A stretch of 64,000 nucleotides of DNA, from positions 1-64,000 of the forward strand of contig MNTV01000020.1 of NCBI GenBank assembly GCA_001917175.1, read 5' to 3'. The notes under the pieces were generated by a model. That model saw only the letters and a program-made list of their open reading frames with translations. It did not search any database and was not told the origin of the DNA. This document shows, piece after piece, positions 25,436-33,929 of this stretch. Position 1 is the first letter of the stretch. Each line of letters starts with the position of its first letter. Source of the DNA: Azospirillum sp. 51_20. Its GTDB lineage: Bacteria > Pseudomonadota > Alphaproteobacteria > RF32 > CAG-239. Made by a program: the position numbers and the translations under genes.

Positions 25436-25819
25436 ATGATACCTGTAAAAGATTTTGCGGAAGTTCTTTCGCTTCACGCAGCATTGTCGCTGTCCGTCGT
25501 CCTGGCTCTTTTGGTACTGTATTACGCAATATCTCCGGCAACGGACGATGACAATGGCAAGTTATGGAAAAATATCAGGCTGTTGCCCGATTGTCCCCGG
25601 CTTTATCAGTTATTGCTGCTGGGACCGAACATTTTGTTCTTCTGGTGGCTGATATGCTTGAAAGGCTGCTCTTTATGGTGGCTTTCGGCAATTGTCGTCG
25701 GTCTGCCGCTCAGTGCCTTTCTCATCAGAACGGCAACGAGTTTTCTCGCGTTTGTCATATTGGCGGCAAAACGGGTGATCGGATACTGTTTCGGCCTGTA
25801 TCCCGAGAGATGGTTCTGA
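25436..25819 (+). CDS. Small membrane protein, first of a tandem pair
   Basis: A 127-residue protein with three or four hydrophobic helices, a short acidic loop after the first (SPATDDDNGKLW), and an ending FGLYPERWF. It resembles the next gene in size, helix spacing and the closing aromatic residues (RLNWF), suggesting an old duplication. No Shine-Dalgarno sequence precedes the ATG; the leader is A/T only, as in the next gene. No function or family is recognised. Confidence 0.6.
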   Translation: MIPVKDFAEVLSLHAALSLSVVLALLVLYYAISPATDDDNGKLWKNIRLLPDCPRLYQLLLLGPNILFFWWLICLKGCSLWWLSAIVVGLPLSAFLIRTATSFLAFVILAAKRVIGYCFGLYPERWF

Positions 25820-25856
25820 AATCAACTGATGTTTCATATTCATTAAATTTTTTATT

Positions 25857-26261
25857 ATGATTACAATTTCTTTGAGAAGCGTTGCCGAAGCATTTGTCGG
25901 TTTCGCCTGGTGGGCCAGCTTTTCGGTTCTGGTGCTGATGGTTGTTTTAAGCGTCATCGCCGTTGTCTGCGGACATTACGACGACAAAGGCTATTGGCCG
26001 AAAAAAGCGCTGAAAATCACCGTTCTCGGCAAAAGCCGGCAGTGGTTCCGCGTCACGCTGCTGATCACCAACATCGCATGCTGCGTATGGCTGCTCGGCT
26101 GCCACGACTATTCGCCCTGGATACTGGCGGTTCCGCTGGTCAGCTATCCGCTGAGCGGCATCGTCGTTACCTGGGTTACCCGCCTGCTGGCCGTTTTCAG
26201 CTGGCTGTTGGCCAAAAGCATTGAGTACTACCTGAAGATTTTCCGGTTAAACTGGTTCTGA
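25857..26261 (+). CDS. Small membrane protein, second of a tandem pair
   Basis: The 134-residue protein has four hydrophobic helices with a loop GHYDDKGYWPKKALK after the first, a sequence parallel to the loop of the preceding gene. It lies 37 bp downstream and ends in a strong terminator. The ATG has an A/T-rich, Shine-Dalgarno-less leader nearly identical to that of its neighbour. The two could form a heteromeric membrane complex; this is inference. Confidence 0.6.
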   Translation: MITISLRSVAEAFVGFAWWASFSVLVLMVVLSVIAVVCGHYDDKGYWPKKALKITVLGKSRQWFRVTLLITNIACCVWLLGCHDYSPWILAVPLVSYPLSGIVVTWVTRLLAVFSWLLAKSIEYYLKIFRLNWF

Positions 26262-26280
26262 TTCAGGAAGTATCCGCAAC

Positions 26281-26319
26281 AAAACACCGCCTGCCTTCCC
26301 GGCAGACGGTGTTTTTTTT
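26281..26319. terminator. Intrinsic terminator
   Basis: A long stem AACACCGCCTGCC / GGCAGACGGTGTT with one mismatch, followed by eight T on the plus strand and TTTTG on the minus strand. It separates the convergent membrane-protein and plsC operons and probably works in both directions. Confidence 0.9.
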
Positions 26320-26351
26320 CGGCGGCCGTGCTTTGTCCGGCCTTTTTCATG

Positions 26352-27125
26352 TCAGGCCTTTTTCTCTTTTTCCGCCGCCAGATTGGCTGCCGTATAAGGA
26401 TAGTTTTTTACCGTTTCGGCATTCAGTTCGGCACATTTTGCCTCGATTTTTGCCTGCAATTCTTCAATAAAGGCATTTTTGTCATCGCCCGGCATCATCG
26501 GTTCCATAAACTCGACGATCACTTTGCCGGGAAAATGCCGGGTCGAGCTCCGCGGCCAGAACATGCCGGTGTTAAGCGCCACCGGAATCACCGGCAGTTT
26601 CAGATTCTGCGCCATGAACAAAAAGCCCGGCTTATACTTCTGCGTGGTTCCCGGTTTCATCCGGTGTCCTTCGGGGAAAATAATGATCGGGCGTTTTTCT
26701 TCCACCCGTTTTTTAGCCGCCGCCAGCATTTTCTTCATGGCCCGCGCGCCCGCGCCGCGGTCGACCGGGATCAGCCCGTACAGCCACTGCGCCCAGCCGA
26801 AGAAAGGAATATAGGTCAGTTCCTTTTTCAAAATCATCACCCCGCGGGTAATGATGGTCGTCATTGCGTAAGTTTCCAGCGCCGATTCGTGCTTGCTGGC
26901 ATAAACCGCACGCTCCTGATCAATATACTGCCGGCCGCGCACTTCAATTTCAATGCCGCCGAAAACCCGCAGTCCCCACAAAGCGATCCGCAGCAGCAAC
27001 CGGTTCCAAAAGAAAACCACCCACTTTTGCGGCACAAACCAGCCGAACACACAGGTCGCTACCACGCCGAATCCGATCCAGAAATAAATCCAGATTGTTC
27101 CCAGCCACGATCGAATAAAAAACAT
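26352..27125 (-). CDS. plsC: 1-acyl-sn-glycerol-3-phosphate acyltransferase (PlsC)
   Basis: A 257-residue membrane enzyme with an N-terminal hydrophobic segment and the acyltransferase motifs SKHESALET (HX4E form, common in proteobacteria), PVDRGAGARAM, and FPEGHRMKPG at about 150-159. It adds the second acyl chain in phosphatidic acid synthesis. It is last in a likely operon ftsE-ftsX-ydcF-plsC; its start is 1 bp from the previous stop. A Lys/Glu/Ala-rich tail is unusual but short. Confidence 0.92.
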   Translation of the reverse strand: MFFIRSWLGTIWIYFWIGFGVVATCVFGWFVPQKWVVFFWNRLLLRIALWGLRVFGGIEIEVRGRQYIDQERAVYASKHESALETYAMTTIITRGVMILKKELTYIPFFGWAQWLYGLIPVDRGAGARAMKKMLAAAKKRVEEKRPIIIFPEGHRMKPGTTQKYKPGFLFMAQNLKLPVIPVALNTGMFWPRSSTRHFPGKVIVEFMEPMMPGDDKNAFIEELQAKIEAKCAELNAETVKNYPYTAANLAAEKEKKA

Positions 27126-27126
27126 T

Positions 27127-27711
27127 TCAGTCCTCCTTCAGTCTGCCGATGCGGTTTTTAATCCACACGTATAAAAACTTGTTGTATTCCGATGCGATCA
27201 GAACAAAGCTGCGCCAGCTCCGCCACCAGTTTTTCCGCACCCGTTCCGAATAAACCGGATGCGCCAGAATCGTCACTTCCCGGTTGTTGGCGCGAAACTC
27301 CGCCATGCTGCGCGGCATATGGTAGTTGGACGTCACCAGCCGGATCGAACGGATGTTGTTTTTTTTCACCCAGGCGGCCGCCTCAATCGCATTTTCCACC
27401 GTATTGGTCGATTTCTCGTCAAGCGTAATCTCCCGGGAAGTGGTAATTTTGACATCTTGGCGTTTTTTCAGGGTTTCCAGCGAAGTGCCTCTCGACACGC
27501 CCGAAATCAAAAGCTGCTCGGCGCTGCCCCGATTGAGCAGCCGCACCGCCTCGCCGATCCGGTTGCGGCCGCCGGTCAAAACCACGATCGCGTCGGTTTT
27601 GGCATCGGCGTCTGTCCGCAGATGGTTGATGGTATAGCCGAACCCGATCATGCCGCCCAGCCAGACGCAGATTCCGATAAGCAACGCATGACAAACGGTT
27701 CTTTTTAACAT
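27127..27711 (-). CDS. YdcF/SanA-like DUF218 protein
   Basis: The 194-residue protein has an N-terminal membrane helix and a DUF218 domain: TDAIVVLTGGRNRIGEAVRLL, LLISGVSRG, the STNTVENAIEAAAWVKK helix, and LVTSNYHMPRSMAEF. E. coli relatives (ElyC, SanA, YdcF) affect envelope integrity, though the reaction is unclear. It is 4 bp downstream of ftsX and next to plsC, an arrangement common in alphaproteobacteria. Confidence 0.85.
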   Translation of the reverse strand: MLKRTVCHALLIGICVWLGGMIGFGYTINHLRTDADAKTDAIVVLTGGRNRIGEAVRLLNRGSAEQLLISGVSRGTSLETLKKRQDVKITTSREITLDEKSTNTVENAIEAAAWVKKNNIRSIRLVTSNYHMPRSMAEFRANNREVTILAHPVYSERVRKNWWRSWRSFVLIASEYNKFLYVWIKNRIGRLKED

Positions 27712-27715
27712 CGGC

Positions 27716-28627
27716 TTACATCATCTTTTCCAAAGTGCGCTTGACCGTATAATAAGCGGTCTGCATCGCCACCAGCATCGAAAACAGCGGCAGGCTGAAA
27801 ATCACCGTCCAGGCGCCCCAGGACAGCCGCGCTTCGTTGATGATGCCGCCTTCGATCTGCTGCGCCAGATGGGCGATGACAAAAATCGTCGGCACCGCGA
27901 ACACCACTCCGATCAGCCCGCCCCAGAACCCGAGCACCGCGGTTTTGGCCGCATACTGCTGGGCAATATAAGTATCCTTCGCGCCGAGCAGGTGCAGAAT
28001 TTCGATAATGTCCTTATGCAGTCCCAGACTGGTCTGGGTGGAATAGAAAATCGCCCCGGAAGTAATGCCGATCACCAGCGCCAGAACGCTCAGCGCCAGC
28101 ATCTTCAAGCCGCTGGCAAAGTTGATCAGCTTGTTTAACCACAGTTTGTGGTTGTCAAGCGAAGCCTGCGGCGCCACCGTCGCCAGTTTTTCCGCCAGCG
28201 CCATAAAATTGATTTCGGCGTCTTTTTTCAGTTTGACGTCAATCAGCCGCGGCATCGGCAGATTGCTGAGGTCCACGTCGTCGCCGAGCCAGGGTTTCAG
28301 CAGCCGTTCCAGCTGGCCGTCGTTCAGCGGAGTCACCTTCTGCACTTCGGGCATCGCCTCCAGCATCGCCGCCGCCCGCTGTTCCTGAATCAGAGTTTCG
28401 TTTTTGGCTTTCAGCTTGTCGACGCCGTTGACCGGAATGATCTGCACCGTCAGCGAACCGAGAATGCTGGAATTCCAGTTAACCAGCATCGAATTGATGG
28501 AAAGCACGCCGGCCAGCGTCACCGCAAACAAAAACACGGCGATTGAAATCATCACCTTCAAAAACAGGTTTGAAGAATCGGTGGAAAGCGGCAGTTCCCG
28601 ATGGCGCATGTTGTTATATCTCAGCAT
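27716..28627 (-). CDS. ftsX: Cell division protein FtsX
   Basis: A 303-residue FtsX with an N-terminal membrane helix, a periplasmic domain (about 50-170) and three C-terminal helices of the ABC permease type. With FtsE it regulates septal peptidoglycan hydrolases. It overlaps the ftsE end by 14 bp; a second ATG at 28609 with GAGAT upstream would give a non-overlapping start six residues shorter. Both starts have plausible ribosome binding sites. Confidence 0.9.
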   Translation of the reverse strand: MLRYNNMRHRELPLSTDSSNLFLKVMISIAVFLFAVTLAGVLSINSMLVNWNSSILGSLTVQIIPVNGVDKLKAKNETLIQEQRAAAMLEAMPEVQKVTPLNDGQLERLLKPWLGDDVDLSNLPMPRLIDVKLKKDAEINFMALAEKLATVAPQASLDNHKLWLNKLINFASGLKMLALSVLALVIGITSGAIFYSTQTSLGLHKDIIEILHLLGAKDTYIAQQYAAKTAVLGFWGGLIGVVFAVPTIFVIAHLAQQIEGGIINEARLSWGAWTVIFSLPLFSMLVAMQTAYYTVKRTLEKMM

Positions 28628-29318
28628 ATTCGTCTCCGTCTTCCGGGTTAATGATCGACAATCCGTGATTTTTAAGATGAATGGTCGGATAGCGGAATTC
28701 CTTGATCAGATTTTCATTATGGGTGGCAATCACCACGGTGGTTCCCAGCTTGTTCAGTTCAACAAACAGCTTCATCAGCTTCGGCGCAATGTCGTTGTCA
28801 ACGTTGCCGGTCGGTTCGTCGGCCAAAAGGACGTCGGGTCGGTTGATCACCGCGCGGGCAATCGCCACCCGCTGCTTTTCGCCGCCCGAAAGCGTCGACG
28901 TGATCGCCGAGGTGCTGCGGTCGATTTCCACCCATTTCAAAAGCTCGTTGACCCGTTTGCGGATTTCCTTTTCGTTCATCCCGCAAACCCTGAGCGGCAA
29001 CGCCACATTGTCAAAGGCGGAAGAATGCTCAAGCAGGCGGAAGTCCTGAAACACCACCCCGATTCGGCGGCGGAACATCGCCAGCGAATTGCGGTTGGCG
29101 AAATTGACGTTGTTGCCGAACACGCTGACGTTTCCCCTGCTCGGTTTCTGCGCCAGATACATCATGCTTAAAAGCGAAGTTTTGCCGGCGCCGCTCTTGC
29201 CGGTCAGGTAATGGAAAGAGCCCCTTTCCAGCGACAAATTGATATTGCTTAAGATTTCCGGTCCGCGCCCGTAGCGGATGCCGACGTTTTCCATCTCAAT
29301 GATTGGCGTTTTGCTCAT
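28614..29318 (-). CDS. ftsE: Cell division ATP-binding protein FtsE
   Basis: A 234-residue ABC ATPase with Walker A GKSGAGKTS, a Q-loop (VFQDFRLL), signature LSGGEKQRVAIARA and Walker B LLADEPTGNVD. The FtsE type is supported by the EMENVGIRYGRGPEILSNI opening and the FtsX partner. It is first in the ftsE-ftsX-ydcF-plsC string and divergent from the zinc-ribbon gene; the 124 bp between them is A/T rich and must hold both promoters. Confidence 0.94.
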   Translation of the reverse strand: MSKTPIIEMENVGIRYGRGPEILSNINLSLERGSFHYLTGKSGAGKTSLLSMMYLAQKPSRGNVSVFGNNVNFANRNSLAMFRRRIGVVFQDFRLLEHSSAFDNVALPLRVCGMNEKEIRKRVNELLKWVEIDRSTSAITSTLSGGEKQRVAIARAVINRPDVLLADEPTGNVDNDIAPKLMKLFVELNKLGTTVVIATHNENLIKEFRYPTIHLKNHGLSIINPEDGDEYAEI

Positions 29319-29442
29319 TTCCGGCGAATACTCCTTGGTTTTTTGCTGACTACATACTATAATAATATTATCTTTAATAAAATCTTTTTTTCGGCAATAA
29401 AAAGATTTTTTACACTAACCGTCAGTTTTATAAGGAAACAAC

Positions 29443-30231
29443 ATGCTGATCAAATGCCCGCAATGCCAAACCGTTTACCGCCTGGAAAGCGAAAAGCTGC
29501 CGGAAAACGGACTGAAAATGCGTTGTGCAAAATGCCGCTGCGTCTGGCGCGCTTACAACGATGCCGTCAAAGAAGAGGAAAAGGAAAAGACCTCTGCCGA
29601 CGCTCCGTCGTTTGACACCGACGCCTTCCGCTTTGCCTTCAGCCGCGAAGAAAAAGAAGAACGCACGCCGCCGGACGACCGACAGGAGGCAACGGCCGCC
29701 GGCATGCCCGAAGACATCCTCTCCCGTCCGCGGCAACAGAAAAAAACACCGGCGCTTCTGCTTGCCCTGCTCGCGGCAGCCGCCGTCGCCGCCCTCGGCT
29801 GGCATTTCCGCGCACAAATCGAACGACTGCCGGAAAAAGCCCGGCCTCTGACAGAACAGACCATTGCCCCGCTGCTGCAAAAAGCCGATCCGCTGCTGCA
29901 AAAGACCGGCGCATTTCTCCAACGACTGGAAGACGCCTTCCGCGAACAGGGACCGAACCTGAAAATTAACGGACTGATCTGGAATTATGCCGACAAAGAC
30001 GGCACACCGTCCATCCGCCTGCGGGGCGAAGTCGCCAACCCTTCGGAATGGCTGCTGAATATTCCGACCATGAAAATCCGCCTGCTCGACCGCGAAGGAA
30101 ATCTTTTGCGCGAAACCGACATGGCGCCGGAAAGAAGCATGATTGCGCCGGGAACAAACGTCAAATTTGAAATCGACATCGACGCGCCGCCGCAAAACGT
30201 CAAACAGGTTTTGGCCTATTTTGAAAAATAG
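29443..30231 (+). CDS. MJ0042-type zinc-ribbon protein with DUF3426
   Basis: The 262-residue protein has an N-terminal zinc ribbon (CPQCQTVYRL, then CAKCRCVW), a variable Glu-rich linker, one membrane helix (about 103-120) and a C-terminal beta domain with NGLIWNYADKDG and RGEVANPSEWLLNIP, typical of DUF3426. Such proteins are common in alphaproteobacteria next to ftsE, and the role is unknown, perhaps signalling between zinc-bound cytoplasm and the periplasm. TAAGGAAACA precedes the ATG. Confidence 0.88.
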   Translation: MLIKCPQCQTVYRLESEKLPENGLKMRCAKCRCVWRAYNDAVKEEEKEKTSADAPSFDTDAFRFAFSREEKEERTPPDDRQEATAAGMPEDILSRPRQQKKTPALLLALLAAAAVAALGWHFRAQIERLPEKARPLTEQTIAPLLQKADPLLQKTGAFLQRLEDAFREQGPNLKINGLIWNYADKDGTPSIRLRGEVANPSEWLLNIPTMKIRLLDREGNLLRETDMAPERSMIAPGTNVKFEIDIDAPPQNVKQVLAYFEK

Positions 30232-30361
30232 GCGTGCGCAAACGCCGGACACGCAGCTTTTTTGCCTTTCCGGAAAACAAAGGCAGACAATTAAGAACCG
30301 GCAATCCCCGCATCAGAAGGCCATATTCCTCTACAACAATGCCCATAAAAGGCGGATAATA

Positions 30362-30431
30362 GGATTTAAGGAATTTTTCCCGCGCGGTGTACTCAAGACG
30401 TACATAAGCGGGAAAAATATCCGTAAAATCC
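30362..30431. other. Long imperfect hairpin between convergent genes
   Basis: An 11-bp perfect stem ATTTTTCCCGC (30373-30383) / GCGGGAAAAAT (30409-30419) encloses a second stem TGTAC (30388-30392) / GTACA (30400-30404), and the flanks GGATTT / AAATCC extend pairing. There is no U-tract after the stem. It may still terminate both convergent transcripts or be an independent structured RNA. The rest of 30232-30456 shows nothing else. Confidence 0.5.
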
Positions 30432-30456
30432 GTATTAGACGACCATAGAACGAACT

Positions 30457-32187
30457 TTAAGCTTTGAGCATGGCTTCGGGCGCCTCAATCCCCAGCAAAT
30501 AAAGCAACTTGACCAGCACGTCGCGGGTGAGCCTGGCAAGCGCCAGACGGGAAGCGGCAATCTCCGATGTTTCGGCGCCCATGATCGGCGAGGCGTTGTA
30601 AAAGCTGCTGAACAGCTGCGCCAGCGTATAGGCATAGTCGGAAATAACGCTCGGTTCCTTGTCGGCTTCCGCCCGGAAAACGACGCTGCTTAATTGCGTC
30701 AGCTTCAACCCGAGAGCGCGTTCTTCGGGGTTGGTGATGACAACAGCACCCGGCACCAGATTCTGATTTTTGCGCATGATCGAATTGATTCTGGCCACCG
30801 CATATTGAATATAGGGACCGGTTTTGCCGTCGAAATTGGCAAAGTCATCCAGTTCAAAAACATAACCGGAGGCAATGTTGTTTTTCAGATCCTGAAACTT
30901 GATCGCGCCGACGGCAATCTGGGAAACCAGACGGTCGATATATTCCCGGGTAATGCCTTTGGCTTCGTCCGGCGCCGGCATCGATTCGGCAACTTTGTCT
31001 TTTGACATTTTAATCATGTCGGCAAGATTCATCACACCGCCGTCACGGGTTTTAAAAGGCTTGCCGTCGGCGCCGTTAACGGTGCCGAAACCGATATGCT
31101 GCAGTTTAACCCCCGGCGCGATGCCCAGTTTTTCCACAACCTCAAACACCTGTTCGAAATGCAGCGACTGCCGTTTGTCGACAAAATAGATAATCTCGTC
31201 GGCATGCAGATCGTCCACCCGCATTTTGATGGTGGCAATGTCGGTCGCCTGATAGGTAAACCCGCCGTCAGATTTTTCGATGATAACCGGCGGTTTGGGT
31301 TTGTTTTCCTCGTCCAGACGGATGATATAGGCACCGTCGTCATATTCCAGCAGACCTTTTTCCTCGGCAATTTTCTTGATTGCAAAACAGGTTTCGTGCG
31401 CATCGCTTTCACCCAGCCAGAGGTCAAAATGCACGCCCAGTTCGCGATAGTTTTCTTTCACCGCCTCGACCGAAACCTTGCGAATATGCTGCCAGGCTTT
31501 GCGGTAAACCGGATCGCCGTCCTGAAATTTGGCGGTAATCACCCGCGCGGTTTCCTTGGCTGCCGGATCCTCCTTGCAGCGGATATTGGCCTGTTTGTAA
31601 AAACGGGTAATCTCCGCAATGTCGTAAGTTTCCATCTTGTCAAGGCTGCCGTCGGCGGCGATCACTTCCGCCAGAATCATGCCGATCGGGGTTCCCCAGT
31701 CGCCGAAATGAACATCGGCGATCGGTTTGTTGCCGACAAATTCTTCAATCCGGCGCATCGATTCGCCGATCACTCCCGAACGCAGGTGTCCGACATGCAT
31801 TTCCTTGGCAACGTTCGGCCCGCCGTAATCCATTACCACGGTTTTCGGATTTTCCTGCAAAGCGCAGCCGAAACGTTCGTCGGCTGCCATCTTGTCCAGC
31901 ACGCCGGCCAGGAATTCGTCGGTCAGGGTCAGGTTGAGGAACCCCGGGCCGTCAACCGAAACCCTGGCAAAATCTTTGTCCTCACGCAAACGGGCGGCAA
32001 TTTCTTCGCCGATCTGACGGGGATTTTTCTTTTCGCTTTTGGCCAGCGCCAGCGCACCGTTGCATTGAAAGTCGCTTAAATCCGGCCGGTCGGAGGTTTT
32101 GGCCGCCGCATATTTGGTGTCAAGGCCCAGGCCGGCAAACGCCGTTTTCAGTTTTTGATTGATAATTTCATCCAGTACGTAACTCAT
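30457..32187 (-). CDS. argS: Arginyl-tRNA synthetase
   Basis: A 576-residue class I synthetase that charges tRNA-Arg. Evidence is the N-terminal Add-1 domain, HIGH motif HVGH at 131-134, the conserved YGGPNVAKEM just before it, KMSK-type KMSKDKV, and the C-terminal anticodon-binding domain (about 450-576) with SFYNASPIMGAE. The start overlaps the upstream lipoprotein stop by 4 bp (ATGA), so they are translated together. The 3' end faces the zinc-ribbon gene. Confidence 0.97.
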   Translation of the reverse strand: MSYVLDEIINQKLKTAFAGLGLDTKYAAAKTSDRPDLSDFQCNGALALAKSEKKNPRQIGEEIAARLREDKDFARVSVDGPGFLNLTLTDEFLAGVLDKMAADERFGCALQENPKTVVMDYGGPNVAKEMHVGHLRSGVIGESMRRIEEFVGNKPIADVHFGDWGTPIGMILAEVIAADGSLDKMETYDIAEITRFYKQANIRCKEDPAAKETARVITAKFQDGDPVYRKAWQHIRKVSVEAVKENYRELGVHFDLWLGESDAHETCFAIKKIAEEKGLLEYDDGAYIIRLDEENKPKPPVIIEKSDGGFTYQATDIATIKMRVDDLHADEIIYFVDKRQSLHFEQVFEVVEKLGIAPGVKLQHIGFGTVNGADGKPFKTRDGGVMNLADMIKMSKDKVAESMPAPDEAKGITREYIDRLVSQIAVGAIKFQDLKNNIASGYVFELDDFANFDGKTGPYIQYAVARINSIMRKNQNLVPGAVVITNPEERALGLKLTQLSSVVFRAEADKEPSVISDYAYTLAQLFSSFYNASPIMGAETSEIAASRLALARLTRDVLVKLLYLLGIEAPEAMLKA

Positions 32188-32525
32188 TGATCAGTTCTTT
32201 CCGCTTCTTCTTTTTTCACACATTTGAATTTCCAGGCCGCCGGCGTCAGCAGACGGCAGGTAAAAACGTCCTGCTCCACCGGTTCGGCATAATCGCCGGT
32301 CTGGTGTTTGACGCATTCGGCATCGGCCATTTTCTGCAGTTCGTCAAACTTTGTTACCCAGCCGTTGTAGCAGACGACCGGCGCTTCCGGCCGCGACTGC
32401 CCGACATAAAGTTTTCCTTCTTCCGCGCCGGCGTTGCGGCGGCGGTCGACAAACGGCTGAACCCACGAACAACCGGCCAGCACAAGCAGCAACAGGGCGC
32501 ACCCCGGCAATTTTATCCTAGACAA
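32184..32525 (-). CDS. Small lipoprotein upstream of argS
   Basis: The 113-residue product begins at a TTG (32525) with GGAGA upstream. It has a signal peptide with lipobox VLAGCS at about residues 15-20, and a mature part with four Cys that could form disulphides (VVCYNG, AECVKH, FTCRLL, FKCVKK). Function unknown. It overlaps argS by 4 bp, an arrangement that would couple their expression. Confidence 0.6.
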   Translation of the reverse strand: MSRIKLPGCALLLLVLAGCSWVQPFVDRRRNAGAEEGKLYVGQSRPEAPVVCYNGWVTKFDELQKMADAECVKHQTGDYAEPVEQDVFTCRLLTPAAWKFKCVKKEEAERTDQ

Positions 32526-32575
32526 TTTTTAAATCTCCATTAAATTAAGGACAGCATCCGAAATTTAATTTATAT

Positions 32576-33193
32576 ATGAAGAAGTTAAAAATGCAAAGTC
32601 AAAATAAATACATCGGCGACGATAAAATGCAGAAAATGCTTGACCACTATCACTGCGAAATGCCGCTTGAAGCGGTCAAAATGCGTTTTGCCGGCGCCGT
32701 TTGCAGCCCCAACATGGAACTGCGGCCGACCGACGTCATTTCCTCACTGTGGCCCGAAAACCGGGAACCCAGGCTGCAAACCAAGGAAGAAGCGGAACTT
32801 TTTTTCAAGTTTTTCATGGGGCTGTGGGACGAAATTTTCGAACAGGTCCGGCACAACGAAGTCAGACTGCCGCCCTACCTGCCGGAAACTTCCCGTGAAT
32901 ATTGGCGCGAACTTTGCCGACGCCGCTCCGAACAGCTGGAACAGGGATATGTCGAAGGCTTCTGGGGCGGACGCAGCGACTTGAAAATTTCCGCCGGGCT
33001 GGCCGAACTGATCGATTCGCTTTCCGATCTTGCCGCGCTTTATCTCACGCTTGCCGGCCGGCTGGAAAAGGAAACAAACATCGAAAATCTGATTGCCGCG
33101 GTCAAAAATACCGACAAAACGGTCAACCGGGCGATTTCCTTTATTATTGAAAACACGGTTCTGCCGCGGATGACGGAACCGCACCGGCAATAA
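32576..33193 (+). CDS. Hypothetical protein
   Basis: A 205-residue soluble protein, mostly helical and acidic, with an aromatic-rich stretch (LFFKFFMGLWDEIFEQV) and YVEGFWGGRSDLKISAGLAELID in the middle. The helical content and YVEGFWGG element recall UPF0149/YecA-type proteins, but no Zn-binding tail is present and I do not assign it. The A/T-rich leader has no good Shine-Dalgarno sequence; a second ATG lies 15 bp downstream. The nitroreductase gene follows after 29 bp. Confidence 0.6.
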   Translation: MKKLKMQSQNKYIGDDKMQKMLDHYHCEMPLEAVKMRFAGAVCSPNMELRPTDVISSLWPENREPRLQTKEEAELFFKFFMGLWDEIFEQVRHNEVRLPPYLPETSREYWRELCRRRSEQLEQGYVEGFWGGRSDLKISAGLAELIDSLSDLAALYLTLAGRLEKETNIENLIAAVKNTDKTVNRAISFIIENTVLPRMTEPHRQ

Positions 33194-33222
33194 ACACTTT
33201 TCTTAACAAGGAGAACAATAAC

Positions 33223-33756
33223 ATGGAATTAATGGAAGGGCTGTTAACCCGCCGTTCGATCCGCAAATATCAGGATAAACCGATTGAACGCGAAACCATG
33301 ATGGAAATCATCAAGGCTGCCCAGTATTCGCCCACCGCCCACAACCGTCAGCCGTGGGAATTTCTGGTCATCGACGACAGGGAATTTCTGGCCGAACTGC
33401 GCCATATCCAGCGCTGGACGTCTTTTGCCAAAGATGCGGCCTGCGTGGTTATCGTCTGCGGCGACACGGAAAAATCTTTCAGCCGCAGCAAGGAAGACGA
33501 AAAATGGACCTTCATTGATGTCGACTGCGCCATCGCCACCGAAAACCTGATGCTGGCCGCCTGGGCAAGAGGGATCGGCAGCTGCTACTGCGGCGCCGCG
33601 CCGATGCAAAAAGTAGTCGATGCCTTAAAAGAGCGTCTTCATCTCCCCGACAATATCCGTCCGTTTGCCATCGTGCCGATGGGCTATCCGGCAGAAACGC
33701 CGAAACAGCCGGAAGACCGCTACCACCCGGAAAAGATACACTGGGGCAAATGGTAA
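33223..33756 (+). CDS. Nitroreductase family protein
   Basis: The 177-residue flavoprotein has the family signatures TRRSIRKYQDKPI near the N-terminus, SPTAHNRQPWEFLVI (FMN binding) at about 37-51, and the late GIGSCYCGA and IVPMGYPAE elements. Such enzymes reduce quinones, nitro compounds or flavins with NAD(P)H; the substrate is not predictable. AAGGAGAACAATAAC precedes the ATG. A strong terminator follows. Confidence 0.9.
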   Translation: MELMEGLLTRRSIRKYQDKPIERETMMEIIKAAQYSPTAHNRQPWEFLVIDDREFLAELRHIQRWTSFAKDAACVVIVCGDTEKSFSRSKEDEKWTFIDVDCAIATENLMLAAWARGIGSCYCGAAPMQKVVDALKERLHLPDNIRPFAIVPMGYPAETPKQPEDRYHPEKIHWGKW

Positions 33757-33768
33757 AAATCCGTACGA

Positions 33769-33793
33769 AAAATCCGGCCGCGCCGGATTTTTT
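33769..33793 (+). terminator. Intrinsic terminator
   Basis: AAATCCGGC / GCCGGATTT stem with a 3-nt loop followed by TTTTTT. It ends the nitroreductase transcript just before the gap promoter. Confidence 0.9.
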
Positions 33794-33831
33794 CGTTTTT
33801 CCCGAAGTTTGCGCCGCACCGCAAAAACTGC

Positions 33832-33859
33832 TTGAAAAAAACTCAATCGGTGATACATT
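33832..33859 (+). promoter_or_regulatory. Promoter of gap
   Basis: TTGAAA (33832-33837) and TACATT (33854-33859) with a 16-bp spacer, about 70 bp upstream of the gap ATG. Confidence 0.5.
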
Positions 33860-33929
33860 AAGCACGAAAAATTCATGCCTGTGCGGGGCGTTCCGCACAC
33901 TAGTTTATTTAACAAGGAAGGATAATAAC

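Noticed and set aside
26590..27000. PlsC with abnormal catalytic motif
   Set aside because: The HX4E form (KHESALET) is a common variant in proteobacterial enzymes, so it is not odd.
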